A stretch of 64,000 bases of DNA from Xylogone sp. PMI_703 (lineage: Eukaryota; Ascomycota; Leotiomycetes). A model generated the notes under the pieces. It did no database searches, was not told the origin of the DNA, and was given only the letters and a program-made list of their open reading frames with translations. This document shows positions 22,822-35,048 of this stretch, in pieces. A program made the translations under genes and the position numbers. The stretch lies in contig JAJTUQ010000002.1 in NCBI GenBank assembly GCA_021399445.1, positions 8,060,001-8,124,000 on the forward strand, in the 5' to 3' direction. Position 1 is the stretch's first letter. Every line of letters starts with the position of its first letter.

Positions 22822-25055
22822 ATGCAAAGGCCACCTCAAAGCCAGACGAGTCCTCCTGGGCCAGCTGCTTCTATACCTCTAGCATCTCTCCCCCCAAGTC
22901 CACAGCCTACAACATCTTCAAGTCCTGTACCCGTAGCTCAACCTAGCACTGATACTCCTAATACAACAGTTCCATCAAGCCAGACTCCTAGCAATCCCCT
23001 TGCCGCGGGACCTCCTGCCACGCCAGCACCTGCATCGCAAGCTACACCAACACCGACGAACTCTGCTTCCAACGTAACTCCCCCTTCAGGAAATCCAACT
23101 CCACAAAATCAAGTTACGCAGAACGTCGTACTGAGAAGAAAGTCCCTTGCATCTTATGCCTGGGATGTGAAGGAGTTTATCTACGCTTTGGTAATGGTTG
23201 GGCTACTCGACGGCTTAGCATGGACTGCTTCTTCTATAAACAGCCCGTTGGGTTCTATCTCGTATCAGAGCGGGGTCCTTATATTGAATATTTTCGCCAT
23301 TTTCACTGGACATGCACTTTCGGCAGCCGCGGGATTAGTGTGGGATAGAGTGATATACAGGATACTTCTCAGGAATAAAGGAAAGGGGTGCAACTTGGTA
23401 GTTTTCTGGGCTTTGACAGGAGAATTTTGGGTACCGTGGCTGCTATTTTGGAAGGAACTTTGGAGAGAACTTCGCCAGAAATTATACAGAATACTACAGC
23501 CTAGGCACCAAAACACTAATCTACAAGCCCAAGCAGGCACCCGAACCTCCAGGAGAGCACACGTGAAATCATGGAGTCTAGCTAAGTATGAGAAGTTCCC
23601 CAGCCATCAGTGCACCTCAAATATCTAACCTTATAATAGAATGCTATCTTGGATGCTGATGCAATTCCCTGGCATTGTGGTTATGAGTAAGGCTGACAAT
23701 CTAAGTATCCATGAGGATGTATCCACACAAAGGCTTACAATATCCAGCGGTTGTTAACACTGCCACATCCTTTATACCAGTTCAGTGGATTCCAATTGGT
23801 GGTGGCATTGGTGTATACGATCCAAAGGCTGCATTCCCGGACATAGCTCCAATTCTCATATCGGATTCCGTCACAAACATTCTTCAAGATACAAGACGGG
23901 CTGTCCAGGTCGATCCAATCAATGAGGAATGTATCCGTTCCGGAGACTCGTGCCAGTCCTTTCTGATTCCTGGTGGTCTGTTTACCGTCTCGCCTTCACC
24001 ATACAATAAGACGAATGACACAGGCTTGGATGTGTTTGTAACCAAAGGGGGGCCAGCTTATCAGATTGATCTCTGGAGCCCACCAGAAACTTTCACCTGG
24101 ACGGCTGACGAATGCAACATATATGCGGCTGGTATTAGCTCCGGTTTCCAGCTGTGTGCTTCGCCTTACCCTGGGGGTCCGAGTCAAATTGTCACTGGTA
24201 AGCTACTACATTTATGGCTCACTGGAAATAACCAAACTAAATTTCTTTCTAGGTTGGACGCCCTGCTTGGGCGAAATTCTCCCGAATAGACAGTGTGACC
24301 AGCCTGGCTCGTGGAAAGCCTACCGCTACATGTCAACGGTTCTCTCAATCTCGCGGCGCACTGCCACCGTATATTCCTCGCGCAAGACATCTACTATTCT
24401 GTCTCTGGAAGATTTAGGAGAGCCAACGTTGCAAAATATCACAGTGGAAGATTTCAAGACCGCCTTTGACGTCATGCTACTCCCATGGACTAATGCTTCC
24501 TCACTTAGTTATTCCACTAGCTCCTCTGTCTTCTCTCTCACATCTCTGGTATACACTCAAATTATTTTTGGCCTCACTGCTCCAGTGAGCATTCAATCCA
24601 TACAGTATCTTCAAAATTTATTTGCTACCCCGCTCTATATATTCAATCCTCTCGTGGTAGGAGTGAGCGCTGGATTGCCGGCTATTACTAACATCCAGCC
24701 TGATCTTGCACCGGAGAATTATATAGAGGGATCATTTGCGAGAACAAGAACACATGTTGTGCCTGAACGTTGGACGGTTATAGTCTTTGTTGTAGTGTCT
24801 GGAGCTATATTATTTGTCGATTTCACGGCTCTAGTCGTCACAGCGTTCTTTAAAGGGCCCGACGCTTCCGATTTCGACTTCGTGGATTCATTGAAGCTGA
24901 AGTGGTTTGATCTGAATGATAATGGAAAAGAAGTGGCTAGTATCGAAGAAGTGCTCAAGGATGTTGACATTGATGATAATGATGAGCTTCTGAGGCGGGC
25001 TGCTGAAATTAACGTGAAGGTCGGTGCTAATGCTACAACTGGAATTATTGTTTAA
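22822..25055 (+). CDS. Multi-pass membrane protein with large lumenal domain, unknown function
   Basis: A 682-aa protein. Exons are 22822-23585, 23640-23704, 23781-24197 and 24253-25055, all in frame. Order: a Pro/Ser/Thr-rich cytosolic N-terminus of about 100 aa; two hydrophobic helices (FIYALVMVGLLDGLAW, then GVLILNIFAIFTGHALSAA); a basic segment with a further helix around MLSWMLMQFPGIVVM. A large domain with conserved-looking Cys pairs (ECIRSGDSC, WTPCLG...CDQPGSW) and N-glycosylation sites follows. The end has one more helix (WTVIVFVVVSGAILFVDFTALVV) and an acidic tail. It matches a fungal-specific family of plasma-membrane proteins I recall but cannot name. Exon 2 (65 bp) joins the pieces that would otherwise look like two genes. 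Confidence 0.75.
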
Positions 25056-25844
25056 AGAATTACCTATGGAGTTGGCGTGTCAAATTTTGTCTAAAATAGG
25101 TGGAACATATATTAACTGCAAGGATCATATTGCGATATTCGGGCGTTACGGTTCCGCCGTTCCTTGGACAGTTCAGCAGGTCTATATCTATCCTTGTGTT
25201 TCCGTATTTCATTCTGTTTTCAGCGGATGGTTAATAAGAATATATGAAACTTAATGAATGGTATGTTTACTAGACAACATTATATTGAAGCAAGTAGCGT
25301 CATACAGTGCAATGAACCGTTACTATAAGTTAATCCACTTACTCCGTTCAGCATGCGCATTAAATAAGCTGTTGCAGACGTGACTTGACTGAATTACCGA
25401 TATGCGATTCATGGTGGAGCTGAAGGGGGTGTGTGCGGGGTGTTGGGGTACCTAGGCAGTTACTCAGAAGGAGAACCCAAAAGGCACCTCCGTATTGGTA
25501 TTAGAAAATGGGCACGTCTGCATTGTGACGGTGCCGCTGCAGGTATTCAGTCAGCCCATATTATGTCTGGTTCTACAGTAGCAGTTTAACTTAAAGGTGG
25601 ATTACGAGCATATATTCTCTTGATTCATCGCAGAGCGCATAATATTTTCTTATTTATAAGTTCTAAAACGTCTAGACGCCCCTAGGCCAAAAAATTAAAT
25701 ACAAGAAATTATGCTGACAATGTCAGGGCTGAAGGTACATATACATATTAGTGCTTCCTATTACCAAGACAACCGCATAGTAAAACAATTCGTGGGTGAA
25801 GGAGAGAAGATGAAATGAGATCTAGAGAGAATGCATAAAGCAGC
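25056..25844. other. Intergenic region
   Basis: About 790 bp of AT-rich DNA before the eEF2 pseudogene; nothing recognised. Confidence 0.5.
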
Positions 25845-27715
25845 TTATAACTTACCATAGTACTACAATTGGCTTATTGTCAGCATACTGTTCTCAAAGA
25901 GTCTTATAGTGAAGAAAAAATATGAAGAACTCACAATCTCGACACCGGGCACTTCAATCTTAATACCCTTGCGTTTCCGTATGCCCTGCATGATCTTTCC
26001 CACAGACGATGTAGCATCCAAAGGTGAGCCACCAGGTAGAACCTGCCAGTGATCAAGGACAGTCTGTGGGAATGCCTGGCCACCAGTGGCTTGCCGCAAA
26101 TCAGCGAGTAACCCAAATGACTCCGCAATAGGGAGATACGCTTTGATTGTAAATAGTGGAGTTCCGGTACGTTGTTCTTCACTGAAGACCTCGCATCTAC
26201 GTCTGGTAAGAACCACATAGACACCTCCCAAGGCTTGCTCCGGGACTTGGACTTCGACCAGAAACATGGGTTCTTGGAGTGTGGGACTAGCAAGTAGAGC
26301 AGCGGCATTAAGCACTCGGCGAGTAGTCGGGAGTATTTGTCCACCTCCGCGGTGTACCGCATCCGTGTGAAGGGTCACATCTACGATGTTGAATCTGCAA
26401 GACCTTATTGGCTCTTCCGCTATAGGGCCTTGTCTTGTAGCTACCTGGAAACCGGAAACAATTGAGTCTTTGATTTCGTTGAGGTACTGGACGCCTTTTG
26501 TTTGGTCGACAAGTATATTTGCGCCATTCATGCCTGGGCCAAAACACCAGATTTTCCGAGCATCAGTAGTATCCCAGCCATGCTCATCAGCTAGTATACG
26601 AGCTCGAACTTTGGAGTCGTCTTTTGGACTAATTTTCTCAGACTCTATATCCATGGAGACTTCTTCACTAAGTTGGCTCCGCGGTCATGCACAAGCGGTT
26701 ATGTTTGTTTGGTGACTTCGAAAGAGCGACAATACTTGACTTTGACGTTATGGTTTCGCGATAAGAGACCACGGGATCGGAAATACGCAAGGGGACACAA
26801 GCATACTCCTTTTCTAAATCCGAAAGACAGATCTCGAGGTGTAATTTGCCTGCTCCAGCAACCACATATTCACCTGATTCGGACATAAACGTCAAAACGG
26901 ATGTATCGGCATTTGATAGCCGCTTCAGGCCCTCAACTAGTTTCGGCAGGTCCTGAGGGTTCTTAACTTCAACTGAGCGTTGCACTACCGGACGAACAGA
27001 GAACTTCATGACCTTGAAATTGTGCGCCGTTTCGCTGGTGGTCAATGTTCCAGTCTTCAACAGGAACTGGTCAATACCAGCTAAACCTACGATATTTCCG
27101 GCCGGGACATCATCTATAGGTTCAACTTTGCCAGCCATCATCAAGACAGTGCGTTGAATTGCGTTGATAAAGAGATCATCCTTTCCACCAGGGATGTAAT
27201 TGGGGCCTTGGATTCGTACCTTAAGGCTAGAACGAACCGTTCCAGAAAAGACTCGGCCAAAAGTGAAGAATCTTCCCTTATCGGATGTTGGCACCATTTT
27301 TGAGACATAAAGCATCAGTGGTGCCTTTGGATCGCAATCTCGAATTCCAAGACACACTTCGTCGTCTGACGGTCCTTCGTATAGAATGTCGGCTCGATAT
27401 CTCTGAGCAGCTACCGGCCACGATAAGTGAAGGATCATCATTTCAATCATAGCATCAGCGGCAGGAAGGAAAGTCCGCATCACGACCTTGAGGAGGTCTT
27501 TGCCCTCTTTCTCCATATCTACGGCGCTAAGCTTGATATCAAGTTTGTCCAGAAGGAACATAAGCTCCGTTTTCTCATTGTTCATCACCGCCGTGGATAG
27601 TTTGAATATAGGATCCAGAATATATTGATTAAATGAGCGAATTAAGGGTTTGCCTTCGTGCGTGCTTTTGTTAGTCCACTTTTCGTGTACGGATTGAAGT
27701 AGTTCTCGCCCTGTA
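25845..27715 (-). pseudogene. Truncated, frameshifted eEF2 pseudogene
   Basis: A copy of translation elongation factor 2 covering roughly residue 250 to the C-terminus; the whole GTPase domain is missing. It reads from [10 protein letters not shown] at the right end to YYGKL at 25845. There are two frameshifts: a one-base loss in an A-run near 27683 and a one-base gain near 26672 (TAEP/LSEEVS). The last few residues lie behind an intact intron (GTGAGT donor near 25935), so this is a genomic copy, not a processed one. Domain II ([16 protein letters not shown]), the domain III region and the diphthamide loop (DAVHRGGGQ, His kept) are easily recognised. Because the G-domain is absent, no elongation function is possible. 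It ends abruptly against the P450 fragment. Confidence 0.9.
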
Positions 27716-28863
27716 TGCAGGTGTAAGTCAGCATCTCGGATCTATAGTTAACGGGTATGGGGGTGTGCGTACCCCGACGGTTGACACCGACCACATGCTG
27801 AAGTTGTATGAGTTGATGGAGCATTGGTCAGTCGTGATGGAGACGGGGAACACACCACCGGTCGATATCTTTCCCTTTTTACATTACATTCCCGAATTCG
27901 TGTTTGGCAACTGGCGCTCTCGCGCAAGGGAAGTTGGGAAAGCCATGAACGAACTGTATGACGAAATGCTAACACGCCTGGAGAAGCGTCGCGAGAGGGT
28001 CGGAGCTAAATACTCTTTTATGGACAGAGTGCTAGACCAGAAAGACAAGCTCGACTTCAATCGACATCAGCTATACTTTCTTGCACTGTGATGGAAGGAG
28101 GTAGTGAAACAAGTTCTAGTATCATCATTGCCGCTATGCAAGCCTTTGCGAAGTGGCCCGAGGTAATGAAGAAGGCGCAGGAAGAGATTGATAGTGTCAT
28201 GGGGGAGGACAGGTCGCCCGTTTGGGTAGATTATAACAGCCTGCCGTATGTAGCTGCGATAGTCAAGGAGGCGATGAGATGGAGACCAGCCGTGCCTATG
28301 GCCTTTCCACATTGTGTGGACGAAGTATGATATTCTTCTATTTTGCCATACTAAGCAATGACTATGAATGGCTGACGTTAGACATAGATGATTGGTACGA
28401 AGGCTATAAGATTCCTAAAGGCAGCACCATTCTCATAAACGCGTGGGGTGTGCATCAGGATGAGAAACGCTTCCCTAATCCTGACGTTTTTAACCCAGAT
28501 AACTATAAAGGTGCTACGGCCCTTGCATCTGAATTGGCACAGTCGTCCAACCCCGATGACCGTGACCACTATGGTTATGGATCCGGGCGACGAATGTGCC
28601 CAGGCATTCATATTGCGGAGCGAAATATGTTCCTCGGCATTTCGAAGTTACTTTGGGCATTTGAGTTCACCCCGGGCAAAGATGCGAACGGGAAGATGAT
28701 AGATCTGGATACGGGTATAACAACGGGATACACTGAGGGGTTTGTGGTTTCTGCCAAACCTTATCCGTTGAATGTGAAGGTGAGGTCAGAGCAAAGGCGT
28801 GAGACAATTCTACGTGAGTTTGAGCAGGCTCAAAAGGAGGTTCTGTCTTTGTTTGATGACTAA
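27711..28863 (+). pseudogene. Truncated, frameshifted cytochrome P450 pseudogene
   Basis: The C-terminal two thirds of a fungal P450 of the OMST-oxidoreductase-like type. It begins in frame at the junction ([10 protein letters not shown]) with no start codon and no membrane anchor. I-helix MEGGSETSSS, ExxR in VKEAMRWRP and the heme loop YGSGRRMCPGIH are intact, and the protein ends near 28863. A one-base loss near 28084 breaks YFLG/TVMEGG. A second one-base shift seems to sit at the intron near 28324, where the GT-AG ends no longer restore the frame. It abuts the eEF2 fragment head-to-head; both are cut at the same place. No product is expected. Confidence 0.85.
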
Positions 28864-31509
28864 GGTTAATCACCACTACGCATGGTCGTCGGTGTGATCA
28901 TTGGCGTTGAACGGAAAGATTGTATGTTCGAAACGATAAAAAGATTAGTCCGTAAGGAAACCATGGAACTTTGAAGTATGTTTAAATCGATCGGTAAATA
29001 CAAAAGTTGATAGTTAGACAGAGTTCTGTTAATGTAATTAATGAGGATTTGTTAATCTACTCTGTTGGTCATATTATATTATCTCGAGACTATGTATAAG
29101 TGTTATAGGAGTCCGGTTTTGAAATTTGCCTCCCAAAAAAGACACGTTTGAACGTCATCCTTGTTTAAAACTTCCCAACTCACATGCGAGTGTACAGCCT
29201 CATTGTTCTGGGGCTTGGTTAACCTAAACGTTACAATAATTCGCACAGAACAAGCTATCAAATATGATTATGTAGAAGGTATAACTTTTCCGTTTTAAGA
29301 TTCATGCCTATTACCCGTGCTCCAAGTGGAGTGGCTCCTTAATTCCTCTTCAACTCGACAAATTTACCACTATAGAGTTTCCACCGCAACGATCGCACAC
29401 AATTCAGCACCGGGAAGAGCGTGTGATCGCCAATAAATGGTTCGAGGATATAACTATTCATCCATTTTGATTGGTCGCCCTTTGCTAGCGCTACCGCACT
29501 ATATTGAGCGCCGCTATAGTACCGACTCGAGAGAAGCTGCGACTCGGATAGGCCAGGAGCGTTACACATTATGACATTAGAAATTGGAGCAAACTGACAA
29601 TTTTGTATTATCCTTGTGATTCCCCAGCTAATGGGTCCTATAATCCCCCGACACTTACGATTGCTCGGAGCAACACCAGTAGGTGAATAAAGGTAATATG
29701 AGGAAGTGTGATAGTGGCTGTAGATGAAGACGTAAAATAATATACGGGATAGATTTCGTTAGGCCTAATTAAATTTTATTTCTCAAGCTTCCTTCTTGAT
29801 GAGGGATCAGCTTTGAAGGCATTCCAATCTAAATCTAAGCTCCAGTTAACTCAGGTAAGATGCGGCTATCATATGGACAAAGCTATTTAGGCGTTTTTTC
29901 TTATTGAGATTCGTCCCTACATCATCGAAATACTTATTTTTGGAGGGCGATGAGGATGTAAAGGTCGAAATAAAGTACTAAAGCCACCAATTGGTGATGG
30001 AAGTTGCCATAATAACTCACCCTGGGAAACCTGTTAGCACCCACACCCATACTGTACCTCTTGACAAAGAGATGAAAACTACAGGAAAGATGTCTAAGCA
30101 TCGTTCCCGAACACTGGCCTAGATAGTTCCAGCTTCTTCCCCAGGTCGGGCGAGCAGCCTTCTCTGCTTAGTATGCCAAAGTCATGCAAGGAATTTGTAA
30201 GATGAGGTTGTAGAAATAATTTCTAAATAATTCACTATGATTAACTTGATCTCATTCAATATCCCATAACTGTATATTACAGTGAAGGTTAGTTTCAGGC
30301 TGTATAACTTCATTAATTTTCAGCTGGGAATAACTCAATATAGTACAATACAGTGCTCCCCTTGAAACCTAGAGCAAACAACCCGAAGCAGTGACTTAAA
30401 TGCTGTTGTCCTTACTCCAATCATCTGCGTTCCCGTCCTCCCCTCTTTCCTTGACCCCCAGAACTTCCTTGCTGTATTTATAATAACAACAGCACCCCGT
30501 ATTGAAGACCTCATCGAAGTGTCTATTCGAATCACTTCATTCCCCGTGTCCGACATTTGGTTTTGAGCACTGCCGCTTTGAATTGACGCTTCAATGTTCT
30601 CAATTTTTCTAGGAGATTCCTTATCTAACTATTTTAAAGTTTGATGACTCATTGCGGATATGGGAGTTGTTATCAAATGTTGTTAGAATGGGAGTGCATA
30701 AGCTCACCAAGTTCTTATGTTGAATATCTCAATTAAAATATGAGCGAAAAGTACGGCATGCGAAAGCTGATGATACACAGAGGTCTACTCAAACATTTAA
30801 ATATATTAATAAGCAAACTCATTGCAAAATGTGGAGGTAAATAAAGTCTATACTTCCGTTGCAGTCCTTAAATAATAATGATGGTAACCAGCGAAGCAAG
30901 AAATTCCGGACAGCCCCTTAGCTTGGAGTCTAACAGGCTAGGCAACAGGTAGCAACTTTCCACTTGGATAACAGACATACTATCTATTTACATCACGAGT
31001 GTCAGGAGTCTGGCTGGCTTGGGTGAATGATTGGTCTGAATAAATAATGAGAGGTTTAGACAGGGGTTATTTATCCAAGCAAGATCTCTTGCTATCCAAT
31101 CTTTTCTGGACCAGACTCTTTCAGGTGCAACGATATACAATGTAATGTAGATATGAGAAAATACTAGTTAGTACGGAACCGTTACATCTTAGTTATATAT
31201 TATTTGTGTGCATGCATTAATACGTAAAAACCGTGTTCATATTTTGTTTATTTATAATTTATGCCAGAAAGTCAAAGGTTTTGTGGGGCCGATGTCGGCG
31301 GTGTGGTCTGTGTGAAGTGAAAATAAGAAAATGATCAAGTGGATTTAAGTATCCCCTACATAAATTCTAGTTCACAAAGTGCTAAACCCGATATTGGCCC
31401 CTAGGGCCACGATTTGCAGTAATCATCATTACCCCTAAAGTGTCAAAATTCCACATACACAATATAGAACGTCTACCACATTCTGGTTCTTCATGACGCT
31501 CCAAATGGG
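28864..31509. other. Gene-free AT-rich region
   Basis: About 2.6 kb. A minus-strand open frame of about 120 codons (29339-29730) lacks a start codon near its beginning and matches nothing I know. Otherwise all frames are broken and no RNA gene or repeat was seen. Confidence 0.45.
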
Positions 31510-33961
31510 CTACAATTTCTCGGTATATGTGTGAAGTGGGCATCCCATAATATCTGCTTTAATTTGTAAGGCCAAAAACCGAGAATAAAACCGTGCAAGC
31601 GGTGCTCCACCACCTAAATACCAGATTCCTGGATCTACACACAATCAACAGAGTTCAAACAAATCTCTAGAATTTTTACAATTAGAGATCACTTACAGTT
31701 CAATTTTTTATATGCACCACGCAATTCTCCTTCATCATCAATACCCCAGTAGTCAGCCAATCGACTTCCAATGTCTTCACCAACAATTTTAGTTACTTCA
31801 TAGCGCATGTTATTTTCGAATCCGGTGCAGAAAATAATGACATCTGCATCCAGGCTACTCCCGTCAGCAAAGCGAAGTCCAGAGGGGGTGAATTCGGTCA
31901 AGGTTGCGTTTCCCTTAATTTTGATCTATATTCTTATGAGTCAATAGATGTGTGTGATAAGGCTCTTCTAAAAAGAAACCAGTATGGAGAAAAGAATCTA
32001 GGGTGTGATAAAAGGGATACACATACCGAGCCTTCAATGATTTTTGCTGAACTGCCAACGTCTATAAGATGGCCTCCATTTTCTCCAAGCAGATGCTTTA
32101 CCAAATCTCCAGATCGCTCAACGCTGAATCCGGAGTTTTCTAGGGCGTCAAATTTTGCACGTAGTTTTGTGGTAGGAGTTCCATATCGAAGCATGGCAGC
32201 TTGCCTGGAGATGGCAACCGGGAGCGATATTGTCAGTCTGTCCGCTAGTTCGATTGGTGTCTGGTTATTGTAATATGCTACAAATTTCCTAGATCAGCTT
32301 CATAACAAATTCAAAGATGGCATCCTTACTGTCTGTCCACTGTCTATATAACTCCGCAGGAATAACCGCTAGGAGAAGAAGCCAATCTGTTAGCTTGAGA
32401 GCATAGCAAAAATAATGCTGGGCTTACATGTGCGGTGACGTTGAATCATCGTTACGGATGATAATCCGGCGTGAACCATGTCCTCTGCTACGTCGTGTGC
32501 TGTGTATAGAAAGTCAGGCAAAAATTAGCCAATTGTGGCACGATGAGGCCGACCTGTATTTGCAGATCCAACAATAATTCCGGCCTTCCCTTTCCACTGG
32601 TGGGAAGACTTATAATCGATCGAATGCAAAACTTCCCCTCGATAAGTTTCCTATGACAGAACAATGAGTTCTTGACAGCACTTTCAAAATAGAGGGAAAG
32701 AGAACTACTGCACCCGGCCACATAATTGGGGTATCTTGGGAACCTGTCCGCCACCACCAATAGCAAATACCAAGTGACGCGTTTTCATGGTGATACTCTT
32801 TCCTTCTCGGTCGATATTAAGTATCCAAAGCTCGCTTTGTTGGTCGTATGATGCACTGTTAAGCCGAGACGAACACCATACATTCTGAATTGAGAGCTGT
32901 CAGCTAGCCATTTTATTAGCCGTTGAAATCTAATGACATACAAGACCGTGAATTTCTGCGTATTTTTGATATGTGCGGATGAGGTCGAGGCGACCAGGAA
33001 ACTCCGGATCGTCTGGGGAGTACATCCGACCAAGAGGGAAATCACTGTAATATTTCGTAGTGTGAACTAGCCGCAGAACCTCTGTTAATTCACGTACCGC
33101 CACGGGCAAACAAAAACAAGCTTAGGGGTCCTTACAGCGAGCTGATTCGTATCTGTTTCTCCAATTGTCTCCGATCCCAGGGTACTTCTCCAAAGCAACA
33201 CTTCGGACACCCAAAGCTTTGAGACGCCCGGCAAGGCACAGTCCTGAAAAACCTGCCCCAACTACAACACAATCGAAGTCGTTATTCCCACTGCAATGCT
33301 CATTGGGGTAATTGCCATTGGCGCTGGCCTGTATTGGCATACTATCGGGGTTAGGAAACCCTTTGATTTCTTCTAGCAAAGTGGTAAGCATCCATATCTT
33401 CCACTGGGAAGAGTTGAATTCTGAATCTGGAACAAGTGCAATAAGGCCTGAACACTTAATCGCAGGGCTACCATGACACTCAAAAGTATACCTCGTCTGT
33501 ATCCATGAATGATTATCTCCAACACGAATGATCTGGGATGTTCCATTGACCGGTTCGAATCCGCAGGGCTGCTGGACTTGACTTAACTCCCTCCAAGCTG
33601 ATAGAGTGCGCTGTGATCCATAAAAAGTCCGGAATGTCCCAGTGAGAGCGCATATATCTCTCCAAAGAACATTATCTGCGAAACTATCTTCCTTTAAATG
33701 CCCAAGCTGTACAATCGCAGCGGACGCGATAGCGGCGTGGTCGACATCCGGACTAATATTCACCACTGGGAGCGAACCCTGTAGTCGTTCGAAGGGCGGA
33801 ATAGATGTATCAATTGATGAAGCATTTTCATCTGACTGCGGCAAATTTTTAGTTGCTGGCAGTTCATTTAGAGACGCTTTCTCCAAAAGCACATGGGGAG
33901 GTTCAGAGCCAAGAAAGATGTGACTTTGGACCGGATACTCCACCCCAACAGATCCCATCAT
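31510..33961 (-). CDS. FAD/NADPH monooxygenase (FMO/BVMO type) with extra N-terminal domain
   Basis: A multi-exon flavoprotein monooxygenase, probably cytosolic, that would oxygenate a ketone or a heteroatom. Exon 1 (33961-33136) encodes an N-terminal domain of about 190 aa (NTF2-like by appearance, FRTFYGSQRTLSAW...) and then the FAD Rossmann motif CVVVGAGFSGLCLAGRL. Exon 2 is 33066-32942 and exon 3 starts at 32884 (AIGGGGQVPKIP). The next exons carry the FMO fingerprint YRGEVLHSIDY and the NADP Rossmann GSANT-AHDVAEDM. Later come DADVIIFCTGFENN and the end WYLGGGAPLARFYSRFLALQIKA, closing at 31510. All signatures read intact across the introns. Three CYAATCGGA sites lie 305-375 bp upstream, so it belongs to the block C regulon. 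Confidence 0.88.
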
Positions 33962-35048
33962 GTCTTACAATGGCGTCGCAAATCGTATAAAACACTAATG
34001 ATTGTTGTAATCAAAATGTAGCGTCAATCTTTCGTCAGAGGTCGAGCCCCGTCTCTTTGTAATCCTTGATCCAAATACTTGATTTCTATGTTGCTACTGG
34101 TCTCTAGTAGATTTTTATAGTTTTCATGGCCTTGTCGAGGTCAATTGATGATATCGAGATGGGATGAGTGATAGCACTATTTCGCAGCCGGCAAATACTG
34201 GATCCTCACATCAAAGAAAGAGATCGTAGCATGTACCTTCGTCCGTCGTACCATTCCAGGTCTTCTCCGATTGGATGAGCTATAGAAGGCTTTTGTTCAC
34301 CGACGTAAGCTAATCGGAGCTTCCAACTAATCGGATTGTCTTGGCTGTTTGCCTTCAATTCCGACAGGTTCATCTCCAACCTTAACTTTAAGAAAGCTGT
34401 CTAAGGTTTCAGAACACTCCTGGGATTCAGAGTGAGATTAAAGTTAGTTATTTTGAAATACCAAATATGGGATATAAATTAGTAAGATAATTCAACAAAC
34501 AACGAGATTCTTAGCTGTACACACCACTGAATTGGATCTTTCTGCTTAACCCTACGGCTCTAGCTTGCCGAATAAGTGTTGTAGAGCACCATTAACGGAG
34601 ATACAAGCGGATGCTGTTGACATTTTCAAGCAGATAACTCCTGGGGCTGATGAGGGTGAAGCACATGGACTGCTCAAATGAATAACTCGTAAGTTGGCAT
34701 TGTGTATGTATGGAGGCAGAGAATTTACCAAAGCCCTTTACTGATGGTGATATAGACCTAGGACTCTGTTATATAGGCCACGCTTTAAGTCTCGTTTTTT
34801 TCTTTGTTGTTGTATTGCAAATCGGAGCAGAATTCTAAAGATTCTCACTACCATTATACGGTAAGAAATTAACACTATGGCTATACAGGGCTTCATGATG
34901 TCTGTATCCATAACTGCCTCGCTATTCTTATTATATGGTTATTAGGAGGTGAAGCCAATCTTATTCCTCAATTCATCATAGTTATATCCAATTACTAAGG
35001 ATACCCATTACGAGCCCGCGCTCATGATACAATCTAATGAGATATTTT
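33962..35048. other. Promoter region of the flavin monooxygenase
   Basis: A 1.1-kb region between the monooxygenase start and the stop of the Zn2Cys6 gene. It contains three CYAATCGGA sites and no credible gene. Confidence 0.55.
34266..34335. promoter_or_regulatory. Three CYAATCGGA sites
   Basis: TCCGATTGG at 34266-34274 and CTAATCGGA at 34310-34318 and 34327-34335. The last two are direct repeats 17 bp apart. They lie 305-375 bp upstream of the flavin monooxygenase ATG. The site joins a CCAAT-like half to a CGG, as expected for a Zn2Cys6 target; the binder is inference. Confidence 0.65.

Noticed and set aside
29339..29730. A minus-strand frame of about 120 codons
   Set aside because: No start codon near its beginning, no recognisable domain and AT-rich surroundings. 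It might be a relic exon but cannot be supported.
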